A DNA stretch of 7,906 nucleotides from assembly GCA_028697515.1 (NCBI GenBank), contig JAQVEY010000099.1, positions 1 to 7,906 on the forward strand. The letters run 5' to 3'. This document shows positions 1 through 5,410 of the stretch, piece after piece; position 1 is the first letter of the stretch, and every line of letters begins with the position of its first letter. Position numbers and translations under genes: made by a program. The notes below the pieces were generated by a model, which searched no databases, was not told the DNA's origin, and saw nothing but the letters and a program-made list of their open reading frames with translations. The DNA is from Bacteroidales bacterium. GTDB taxonomy: Bacteria > Bacteroidota > Bacteroidia > Bacteroidales > ML635J-15.

Positions 1-2
1 CA

Positions 3-197
3 ACAGTAATGTATTTTACAGGAATTGACCCATATACAAATGAGAAATTATATGTAGCAAAAAGCCGACAGGAAAGCGAAAGACAGTTAAAGTATTTCTT
101 CTGGTACAAACCTGAAATGAAAAATGATTTGTTAAAATCGTTGATGAGAGCCGGTAGAAAAGATTTAGCAGATAAAATTTTCGGAAAGAGAAAATGA
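3..197 (+). CDS. YgiQ-family radical SAM protein, C-terminal fragment (5' end outside window)
   Basis: This is the last 64 codons of a gene that begins before the window; the frame is open from base 3 to the TGA at 195-197. The visible peptide starts TVMYFTGIDPYT and continues with YVAKS, an aromatic/basic stretch ending WYKPE, and a final AGRKDLADKIFG. From memory of the family, this matches the C-terminal domain (DUF3362) of YgiQ-type radical SAM proteins, where a M-Y-[YF]-T-G-x-[DN]-P segment is followed by V-[AP]-K, then Y-x-x-P-E/N and a closing G-[RK]-x-D/H-L. The [4Fe-4S]/SAM-binding CxxxCxxC part lies upstream and cannot be checked, and the reaction catalysed is not known to me. The stop overlaps the next start by 4 bp (ATGA), suggesting translational coupling with the lipoprotein gene downstream. 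An in-frame ATG at base 9 is internal to the conserved block, so it is not the true start. Confidence 0.72.
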   Translation, partial: TVMYFTGIDPYTNEKLYVAKSRQESERQLKYFFWYKPEMKNDLLKSLMRAGRKDLADKIFGKRK

Positions 198-871
198 ACA
201 AATATTTTAAAATAGCATTATCATGTTTTTGCATATATGTTTTCATTTCTTGCTCAAGCATTAGATTTCCAGAAAATGAGTATCATATCTTTACCGGAAA
301 ATCGGAATGGACAGCTACAGAAAAGCATTGTTGCAACCTAGCAATTTCAAATCTTCCTTCAGCCGATTCGACTTATATAGTTTTCAAAAAAGCAAAAATC
401 AAAAGCATGGGACAAGCACAACCCATGATAAGAACTATTCTAAAAAACAGGCAAGATAGAATATATATAATTTCTGTACGAGATAAAAAAGTAAATCCCA
501 ATCTTTGTTTCGAGACAATCCCCGACAGTGCTAAAATTGGACTTGTAGGTCACGAAATTGTCCATGTTCTTGATTTTAAGTCAAAATCTTTCCCTGAAAT
601 TATAGTCATGGGGCTAAAATACAGCTTCAGCCATAAATATAAAAGAAATGTGGAGTGGATTACCGACTCTTTGACTATTGCAAACAATATGGGATATGAA
701 AATCTATGTTTCTCTAATTATATTTACAATTCTCCATTTGTAAGTAAAAAATATTTAAAAAAGAAAGCAAAGTATTATATGACACCTGATGATATGAGAA
801 ATATTATTTATACTTTATCGCAACTCCGGACAGAACAGGATACCATGCCTGATAATCAAATTTTACATTAA
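194..871 (+). CDS. Predicted lipoprotein zinc metallopeptidase-like protein (HExxH)
   Basis: The 225-residue product has a lipoprotein-like N-terminus: a Lys-flanked hydrophobic segment (about residues 4-19) ends in F-I-S-C with candidate lipidation at Cys20 followed by Ser-Ser. Phe at -3 is not the preferred lipobox residue. A zincin motif HEIVH lies at 120-124 inside a hydrophobic stretch, with Glu154 in a V-E-W-I-T-D segment about 30 residues later, a plausible third zinc ligand. A Y-x-T-P-D-D-M segment sits near 195-201. From memory, Bacteroidota proteins with HExxH-D, a downstream E-x-x-x-D and a terminal P-[ED]-[ED] motif form an uncharacterised peptidase-like family; protease activity is inferred. 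The ATG at 194 overlaps the upstream stop by 4 bp, which supports this start. The last ~21 residues lie over the 3' end of the convergent lipoprotein gene and look like a non-conserved tail. Confidence 0.7.
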   Translation: MNKYFKIALSCFCIYVFISCSSIRFPENEYHIFTGKSEWTATEKHCCNLAISNLPSADSTYIVFKKAKIKSMGQAQPMIRTILKNRQDRIYIISVRDKKVNPNLCFETIPDSAKIGLVGHEIVHVLDFKSKSFPEIIVMGLKYSFSHKYKRNVEWITDSLTIANNMGYENLCFSNYIYNSPFVSKKYLKKKAKYYMTPDDMRNIIYTLSQLRTEQDTMPDNQILH

Positions 872-1127
872 TAACAGCATCTGCTCCTTCGACTTTTGCT
901 TTTTCGGATAAATCTATCATCAATCTTTCAGGTGTGTGAAAAATAGCTCCATCAACCTGAATGTATTTTATTTCATTATAAGCTTTATCGGGCATTTGTG
1001 TCATGTACACCTCAACGCCTTCATCAGATGGTTTGGGAAGATTTACAATTCTTGTTGTAGCACAACCTGAAATAATAAATACTGATATTATCAGGCAATA
1101 AATAATAACATGATTTTTGGTTTTCAT
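804..1127 (-). CDS. Small lipoprotein with YbjQ-like (heavy-metal-binding-like) C-terminus
   Basis: The 107-residue product begins with a basic start, a hydrophobic core and a good lipobox I-S-G-C, giving lipidation at Cys22 followed by A-T-T. The mature part contains an extended region to about residue 64, then E-K-A-K-V-E-G-A-D-A-V-I-N-V at 75-88 and an ending S-G-V-A-I-K-Y-K. The A-x-x-x-G-A-D-A-[VI]-[IV] segment followed by a hydrophobic strand and a final G-x-A-[IVL]-K resembles YbjQ/RcsF-like small domains and several Bacteroidota lipoproteins. No metal ligands can be assigned. The likely location is a lipid-anchored envelope protein; function is unknown. Its 3' end overlaps the plus-strand peptidase gene by 68 bp (804-871). 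The upstream region on this strand is an 818-bp divergent gap, where I found no exact TAnnTTTG box. Confidence 0.75.
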   Translation of the reverse strand: MKTKNHVIIYCLIISVFIISGCATTRIVNLPKPSDEGVEVYMTQMPDKAYNEIKYIQVDGAIFHTPERLMIDLSEKAKVEGADAVINVKFDYQAWYPVLSGVAIKYK

Positions 1128-1214
1128 AGTTTACTTTTTTTTAAATTCTAAATATTAAACGCTACTTAATATAGATTATTTTATTTACAAATAATTAGTA
1201 CAATTTTTATCTAT

Positions 1215-1246
1215 TATACGCTTATACAAAATAAGCAAGTCGTATA
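1215..1246. repeat. Small compound inverted repeat
   Basis: The outer arms TATACG (1215-1220) and CGTATA (1241-1246) are exact complements. Inside them GCTTAT (1220-1225) and ATAAGC (1231-1236) form a second exact pair around a 5-base loop. The arms are short and the composition is A/T-rich, so chance is possible. It could be an operator or part of the upstream control region of the minus-strand lipoprotein, whose start codon is about 90 bp away. Confidence 0.35.
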
Positions 1247-1276
1247 GAATGAATTTATAAGAACCAGCATTATAAA

Positions 1277-1326
1277 AGATTTCTCAGCCTTCTTTTGTCA
1301 GGCTTCGAAAAAGATGTGAGAAATCT
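1277..1326. repeat. 50-bp hairpin element (10-bp perfect inverted repeat)
   Basis: AGATTTCTCA (1277-1286) and TGAGAAATCT (1317-1326) are perfect complements. An inner exact pair AGCCT (1286-1290)/AGGCT (1300-1304) and a central TTCGAA lie inside. From memory, the layout resembles a dispersed palindromic repeat seen between genes in many Bacteroidota, with an AGATTTCTC end and a TTCGAAAT-like centre; that identity is not verified. It is not placed to terminate either flanking gene, because both are transcribed away from it. Confidence 0.5.
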
Positions 1327-1416
1327 GTTACATTCTTAAAATAATTTAAATATTGAGCAACTTGCTTGCTCTTAATTAGTATTTTTAATCACTATTGTCC
1401 GGTAAATATTATTTAT

Positions 1417-1670
1417 GCCACAGATTCACAGATTAACTCTTAAAATAGATTTGTCTTGACTATTTACATTGTGTAAATCATTTTATAAGGCTCAGAAATA
1501 ATTTTGACACAACTATATATAGAATTACATTCTCTTACTTGATTACAAAAGGAAATTAACTCAGAAAAAGCAATTTTTATCGAAGATAAAAATCTTTCTG
1601 TGGATAATCTGTTTTAATTGTTAGTAGATGCAATTAACTAAAATCATCAGAAAATCTGTGAATCTGTGGC
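1417..1670. repeat. 254-bp MITE-like segment bounded by perfect 18-bp inverted repeats
   Basis: The left end GCCACAGATTCACAGATT (1417-1434) and right end AATCTGTGAATCTGTGGC (1653-1670) are exact reverse complements. Each arm is itself a tandem duplication of the octamer CACAGATT/AATCTGTG. A degenerate inner copy, CTGTGGATAATCTGT, lies at 1599-1613. TTATTT occurs just outside both ends (1409-1414 and 1671-1676), a weak target-duplication candidate because two extra bases intervene on the left. The interior has two perfect hairpins (1462-1478, 1573-1593) and no gene. An 18-bp exact inverted repeat within about 250 bp is unlikely by chance. A miniature transposable element, a relic of a larger repeat family, or a large cruciform or structured transcript are all possible. 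Confidence 0.6.
1573..1593. repeat. Perfect 9-bp hairpin inside the inverted-repeat segment
   Basis: ATTTTTATC (1573-1581) and GATAAAAAT (1585-1593) are exact complements around the 3-base loop GAA. The stem is almost all A/T, so it would be weak as a terminator. It lies inside the 1417-1670 segment and may be part of that element's structure. Confidence 0.45.
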
Positions 1671-1876
1671 TTATTTTGTTTTACAAGCCCCATCTATTAA
1701 CATTTTTCAATTTCTATTTGTGGACAATGTTTTTAGACTTTTCTGTAGAATTTATTTCGGACAACAATGATTTTTAATCTATTATAATTCAATAAATTAA
1801 GAAGATAACACATATTTATTTTTAGCATATTTGAAAAATAATCCAACTTAATACAACAGTAGAATCAAATATTGAC

Positions 1877-1884
1877 TATTTTTG
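1877..1884 (+). promoter_or_regulatory. Candidate Bacteroidota -7 box TATTTTTG
   Basis: TATTTTTG is an exact match to the TAnnTTTG -7 consensus and lies 61 bp before the ATG at 1946. No TTTG -33 element is seen at the usual distance upstream. In such A/T-rich DNA the match could be chance. If real, it would drive the exported-protein gene and, by the 28-bp spacing, the acyl-CoA synthetase gene after it. Confidence 0.3.
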
Positions 1885-1910
1885 AAATAAAATTGTATTG
1901 ATTTTGTTAT

Positions 1911-1935
1911 TATTAATAAACAATGTTTATTAGTA
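1911..1935 (+). promoter_or_regulatory. Palindrome in the leader of the exported-protein gene
   Basis: TAATAAAC (1914-1921) and GTTTATTA (1925-1932) are exact complements around AAT, and pairing extends outward through one wobble to 1911/1935. It lies between the candidate -7 box and the ATG at 1946, so it could be an operator or a leader hairpin. It is A/T-only except at the loop-closing C-G pair, and no regulator can be named. Confidence 0.35.
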
Positions 1936-1945
1936 AATAATTTTT

Positions 1946-2590
1946 ATGATAAAACTAAGAGGAATAGCTTTCTTAACTGTAATTGTTTTTATTGCGATTA
2001 AATTTGATTTGAGCGCTCAATCAACTTTGCAATTAAAATTCACGCCTATTGGTATACACCCATTTGACGAAAAGAATTCACATCTATTTGAGAATAGAAT
2101 TGATGCGAATGGTATTTTCATTACAGAACCTTGTTTTATTTTATCTTACGAAAGTTTTTTACGTAGTGATGTTTTTGCAATAAGAGGAATGGTAGGGTTT
2201 TTAAGCGATGCTGCATCAAAACCTGCTATATTGATACATTTAGGTGCAAAACAGAGACTTATACAGGTTTGGAGGAATTCCTTAAGTATAGGCATTGGAG
2301 GGAATATTTATGGAAGAGAATGTTGGGATAGAATTCCTCATTACGAAACCGATAACTCCTGGTCAGAAAACGGAAAATGGGAATATAAACTAGGGTTTAT
2401 GGCAGAAATAGAATATGCTCTTTTTCTGAACGATAAAAATGATCTTACATTATCCATTCTTTACGGTCATCAACCTAACACTTTTACTTTTACAATTGGC
2501 TATAAATACTGGATATCTTCAATTATAAAACATCCAAAAAAATGTGGTTCTTGTCCATTTTCTAAGACAAGCAAACATTGGAATCCTTAA
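1946..2590 (+). CDS. Exported protein of unknown function, probable small outer-membrane beta-barrel
   Basis: The 214-residue product has a clear signal peptide: a basic start (K3, R5), a hydrophobic core at about 7-19, and D-L-S-A-Q with probable cleavage after Ala24. The mature part alternates polar and hydrophobic residues in short strands separated by turns (for example L-S-I-G-I-G-G at 113-119, then 152-162, 166-174 and 180-189), the pattern of a small membrane beta-barrel. The last barrel-like strand ends in G-Y-K-Y-W-I near 190. An unusual basic tail follows with C-G-S-C at 200-203; a barrel would normally end at the strand. Cysteines also occur at 63 and 126. I do not recognise the family. 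It is too short for FadL (about 400 residues), although its position 28 bp before a fadD-type gene hints at a shared operon. The ATG lacks a Shine-Dalgarno motif, as elsewhere in the window. Confidence 0.7.
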   Translation: MIKLRGIAFLTVIVFIAIKFDLSAQSTLQLKFTPIGIHPFDEKNSHLFENRIDANGIFITEPCFILSYESFLRSDVFAIRGMVGFLSDAASKPAILIHLGAKQRLIQVWRNSLSIGIGGNIYGRECWDRIPHYETDNSWSENGKWEYKLGFMAEIEYALFLNDKNDLTLSILYGHQPNTFTFTIGYKYWISSIIKHPKKCGSCPFSKTSKHWNP

Positions 2591-2618
2591 GAAATCATGT
2601 CGAATTAAATAAACGATT

Positions 2619-4502
2619 ATGGAAATAAAACGTGTATTTGATATCTTAGAATTATATAAAACTGAGTATGCAGAATTAAAAGACGCATTCTCATACAAAG
2701 ATAAAGGTACATGGGTAAATTTCTCAGCTCATGATTATTACAAATATGCACATTTGTTCGCTTGTGGATTAATAAATAAAGGATTTGCAAAAGGCGAAAA
2801 AATTATAACGATGTCCCAAAGTTTACCGCACTGGAATATTGCAGATATGGGAATCTCTCTAGCAGGACTTGTACATGTGCCTATTTACACAACACTTGGT
2901 GCAGAAGAACTAGAATACATTCTACGACATAGTGAGGCAAAAATAATAATTGTTTCAGACGCCAATTTGTACAAAAAATTAAAGCCTATCGCAGACAAAA
3001 TCCCCGAGATTCAGAAAGTATTTACATTTCACCATATAGAAGGCATCGAAAACTGGGTAAGTCTTATTCAGGAAGCTCAGGAAAACGAAGAAGAACTGAT
3101 GGAAAAACTGTTTAAAATCAAGAATTCGGTAGATGAAAATGATTTGCACACAATAATTTACACTTCTGGTACAACAGGTAATCCAAAAGGTGTGATGATC
3201 TCTCACAAAAATATCTTAAGCAATGCCCTAGCTGTTAAACCAATAGTACCAATTGACCATGGTCAAAAAATGCTTAGTTTTTTGCCTCTTTGTCACATAT
3301 ACGAACGAATGCTTAATTATTCATTCCAAATAAAAGGAATATCTATTTATTATGCAGAAAGTTTAGGTACAATTGTTAATGATCTCAAAGATATCAAACC
3401 TCATCTTTTTAACTCTGTACCAAGAGTTCTTGAAAAATTTTATGATAAGATAATATCTATAGGGAAAGATTTACATGGAATTAAACGATGGATTTTCTTT
3501 TGGGCAGTAAGGCTAGGTACCAAGTTTGATGATAGGGGTAAAAACTCAGCAATATATAATTTTAAATTAATGATTGCTCGCAAACTTGTTTTCAAAAAAT
3601 GGATGGCTGCTTTTGGGGGCAATATAATTGCTGTGGTTTCTGGTGGCGCCTCTTTACAAGTCAGATTAGCAAGACTATTTACTGCATCAGGAATAAGAAT
3701 TTGTGAAGGATATGGACTCAGTGAGACATCTCCTGTTTTGGCTGTTAATCCTATGGATTGGAACAATGCATACCTTGGAACAGTAGGACCTGTACTTTCG
3801 GGAGTGGAACTTAAAATAGCGGATGATGGGGAAATTTTGGCCAAAGGTCCAAACATTATGCTTGGTTATTATAAAGACCCTGAAGCTACTGCTAAAGTTA
3901 TTGACGCCGAGGGATGGTTTCATACTGGAGACATAGGTGAGTTTATTGAGGGTAAATTCCTTAAAATAACGGATCGCAAAAAAGAAATATTTAAAACTTC
4001 GAGTGGTAAATACATTGCCCCACAGGTTATTGAGAATAAGTTCAAATCCTCAAGTTTGATAGAACAACTAATGATTGTAGGAGAAAATGAGAAATTCGTA
4101 AGTGCATTGATATCACCAAATTTCAACTATTTACATTATTTTGCAAATAAGCATAAAATCCACTATCGTGATAACTTCGAACTAATAAAAAGTACTGAAG
4201 TAGTCAATAAATTTCAGAAAGAAATAGATTTGGTAAACGAAACATTAGGGGATCACGAAAAAATTAAACGTTTCAGACTTGTTGCCGAAGAATGGTCTCA
4301 ACCAACAGGGGAATTATCGCCTACATTAAAACTTAGACGTAGTATTATATATAAAAAATATAGTCACATTCTGACTGAAATCTATGGACATGGTGCTGAT
4401 AAAACCGAAGACATGGGTAAAGACAAGAGTTCTGAAAGTTTTGAGAGCAAAATTACAAACGGGATGCGTAAACTTATCAATATTAAATCTGATAAAGAAT
4501 AA
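2619..4502 (+). CDS. fadD: Long-chain acyl-CoA synthetase (AMP-forming), FadD15-like
   Basis: The enzyme joins a fatty acid to coenzyme A through an acyl-adenylate (EC 6.2.1.3 type), in the cytoplasm or at the inner membrane. The 627-residue protein carries the ANL-superfamily landmarks in order: phosphate-binding loop Y-T-S-G-T-T-G-N-P-K-G at 181-191; an S-G-G-A-S segment at 341-345; G-Y-G-L-S-E-T at 364-370; G-W-F-H-T-G-D at 432-438 with the ribose-binding Asp438; the hinge D-R-K-K-E at 452-456; and S-P-T-L-K-L-R-R near 567-574 with Lys571 as a candidate catalytic lysine. The order and length fit bacterial long-chain synthetases related to Mycobacterium FadD15. Residues after about 590 form a hydrophilic, charged tail ending in a possible amphipathic helix, longer than I expect. 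Chain-length preference cannot be read from sequence. It lies 28 bp after the exported-protein gene with no promoter-like box between. Confidence 0.93.
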   Translation: MEIKRVFDILELYKTEYAELKDAFSYKDKGTWVNFSAHDYYKYAHLFACGLINKGFAKGEKIITMSQSLPHWNIADMGISLAGLVHVPIYTTLGAEELEYILRHSEAKIIIVSDANLYKKLKPIADKIPEIQKVFTFHHIEGIENWVSLIQEAQENEEELMEKLFKIKNSVDENDLHTIIYTSGTTGNPKGVMISHKNILSNALAVKPIVPIDHGQKMLSFLPLCHIYERMLNYSFQIKGISIYYAESLGTIVNDLKDIKPHLFNSVPRVLEKFYDKIISIGKDLHGIKRWIFFWAVRLGTKFDDRGKNSAIYNFKLMIARKLVFKKWMAAFGGNIIAVVSGGASLQVRLARLFTASGIRICEGYGLSETSPVLAVNPMDWNNAYLGTVGPVLSGVELKIADDGEILAKGPNIMLGYYKDPEATAKVIDAEGWFHTGDIGEFIEGKFLKITDRKKEIFKTSSGKYIAPQVIENKFKSSSLIEQLMIVGENEKFVSALISPNFNYLHYFANKHKIHYRDNFELIKSTEVVNKFQKEIDLVNETLGDHEKIKRFRLVAEEWSQPTGELSPTLKLRRSIIYKKYSHILTEIYGHGADKTEDMGKDKSSESFESKITNGMRKLINIKSDKE

Positions 4503-4550
4503 TCTCTTAAGCAGTTTTTATAAATTGTATTATTTAAACACCTAAACAAA

Positions 4551-5345
4551 TTGATAACAAAAAATAAATCAGGTTATATTACAGTTAATTCTTCTTTAAT
4601 TTATTACGAGACGATTAATTATCAATTAATAAATGAAAATAAACCTATATTGATATTTTTACACGAAGGCTTAGGTTCTTGCTCACAATGGAAGGGCTTT
4701 CCATCCGAATTATCTGAAGAACTGAATCTTCCGGTATTTATGTATGACAGATACGGATATGGCAAATCGGACAAAATAACTAAACCAAGAACGATTACAT
4801 ACATTGAAGAAGAAGCGCTTGATTGGCTACCAAAAATAATTAATAAACTAGGACTTGATTTCCATAAAAAGATTTTGATAGGACATAGTGACGGTGGTAG
4901 TATTGCGCTAATTTATCCAGCTGCTGAACCTAAAAATCTAATTGGGATTATTACTGAAGCTGCACATGTTTTTAATGAAGCAAAAGCTTATGACAGTCTA
5001 ATGAATATTGTTAATAACTATAACACTGGAAGCTTGAAGCAGAAATTAAAAAAATATCATGGAGATAATACAGATTCAATGTTCCTGTCCTGGTCAAATA
5101 TGTGGCTCGGAGACAATTTCAGACAATGGAATATCGAACACTATTTGTCAAAAATTAAATGCCCAGTTCTAGCAATACAAGGAAAAGAAGACGAATTTGG
5201 AACATATAAGCAATTAGAATCCATAAAAAACAACACAAAAGGAAAAACAGAGCTCTTGTTTATTGATAACTGTAAACATGTTCCACATCAACAGGCTCAA
5301 GAGATTGTTAAAAAAGAAATGATAAATTTCATTTCAGGTTTATGA
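4551..5345 (+). CDS. Alpha/beta-fold hydrolase with a predicted TTG start
   Basis: The 264-residue protein is an alpha/beta hydrolase. The oxyanion-loop motif H-E-G-L-G-S at 38-43 is followed by Y-D-R-Y-G-Y-G-K-S-D at 65-74, the nucleophile elbow G-H-S-D-G-G at 111-116 with Ser113, the acid region G-K-E-D-E-F-G-T at 211-218 with Asp214, and catalytic His243 in C-K-H-V-P-H. The H-E-G-L-G-S and G-H-S-D-G-G pattern belongs to a common family loosely related to BphD/enol-lactone hydrolases. The substrate is unknown; an ester, thioester or C-C bond is possible. The frame is open back to 4524 after a stop at 4521-4523 but has no ATG before residue 64, which lies inside the conserved core. TTG at 4551 is the best start and places the family's N-terminal G-Y-I-x-V strand correctly. 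It lies 48 bp after fadD and 65 bp before the dehydrogenase. No signal peptide is seen, so it is cytoplasmic. Confidence 0.85.
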   Translation: MITKNKSGYITVNSSLIYYETINYQLINENKPILIFLHEGLGSCSQWKGFPSELSEELNLPVFMYDRYGYGKSDKITKPRTITYIEEEALDWLPKIINKLGLDFHKKILIGHSDGGSIALIYPAAEPKNLIGIITEAAHVFNEAKAYDSLMNIVNNYNTGSLKQKLKKYHGDNTDSMFLSWSNMWLGDNFRQWNIEHYLSKIKCPVLAIQGKEDEFGTYKQLESIKNNTKGKTELLFIDNCKHVPHQQAQEIVKKEMINFISGL

Positions 5346-5364
5346 AAATTTATGATAAAAATCA

Positions 5365-5372
5365 TATCTTTG
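5365..5372 (+). promoter_or_regulatory. Promoter -7 box TATCTTTG for the acyl-CoA dehydrogenase/etf genes
   Basis: TATCTTTG exactly matches the Bacteroidota TAnnTTTG -7 consensus, and TATCTTTG is a common form of it. It lies 38 bp before the ATG at 5411, leaving a leader of roughly 30 bases. A TTTA at 5339-5342, 22 bp upstream inside the last codons of the hydrolase gene, is a weak -33 candidate. Its position in the only gap between the hydrolase and dehydrogenase genes supports a separate promoter for acd-etfB-etfA. Confidence 0.65.
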
Positions 5373-5410
5373 GGCCTTAATTAAAAAGTATCAACTATAA
5401 AAACGACAAT

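Larger units (their letters stand above)
1387..1772. repeat. Possible outer terminal inverted repeats of a decayed element
   Basis: The segment 1387-1401 (AATCACTATTGTCCG) and 1758-1772 (CGGACAACAATGATT) are inverted repeats matching at 13 of 15 positions, about 385 bp apart end to end. A related TGGACAATG lies at 1721-1729. The pair encloses the perfect 18-bp inverted repeat. The shared TTGTCCG core is more G+C-rich than its surroundings. No transposase is present, so if this is an insertion-sequence remnant it is non-autonomous or has lost its gene. The alternative is coincidence in a repeat-rich region. Confidence 0.35.
1128..1945. other. Gene-free divergent intergenic region rich in inverted repeats
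   Basis: This 818-bp gap separates a minus-strand lipoprotein gene from a plus-strand gene. I see no convincing protein gene on either strand; stops are frequent in all frames. It is very A+T-rich and holds several inverted repeats listed separately (1215-1246, 1277-1326, 1417-1670, 1387-1772, 1573-1593, 1911-1935). Two further short hairpins are GAGCAA/TTGCTC at 1355-1371 (5-base loop) and ATTTACA/TGTAAAT at 1462-1478 (3-base loop). The density of palindromes and the absence of coding potential fit a decayed insertion site or nested repetitive elements rather than a simple promoter region. Confidence 0.75.

Noticed and set aside
16..261. 81-codon minus-strand open frame with a hydrophobic region
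   Set aside because: It overlaps the YgiQ end and the lipoprotein signal sequence, both better supported; the hydrophobicity is explained by complementing A/T-rich lysine and asparagine codons.
1228..1236. Minus-strand promoter box for the small lipoprotein
   Set aside because: TTATTTTG on the minus strand only approximates TAnnTTTG (one base short between TA and TTTG) and has no supporting -33 element.
1573..1593. Rho-independent terminator
   Set aside because: The stem is almost pure A/T with no following U-run, and no gene ends nearby on either strand.
1128..1945. CRISPR array or non-coding RNA gene in the large gap
   Set aside because: The repeats are inverted pairs, not regularly spaced direct repeats. 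No tRNA-like cloverleaf or known riboswitch motif was seen.
1946..2590. FadL-type fatty-acid transporter
   Set aside because: The position before fadD is suggestive, but the protein is about half the length of FadL and shows no FadL motif I recognise.
3440..3856. 138-codon open frame antisense to the acyl-CoA synthetase gene
   Set aside because: It lies wholly inside a strongly supported gene, has no family resemblance and no promoter or start context; it is a shadow of the coding strand.
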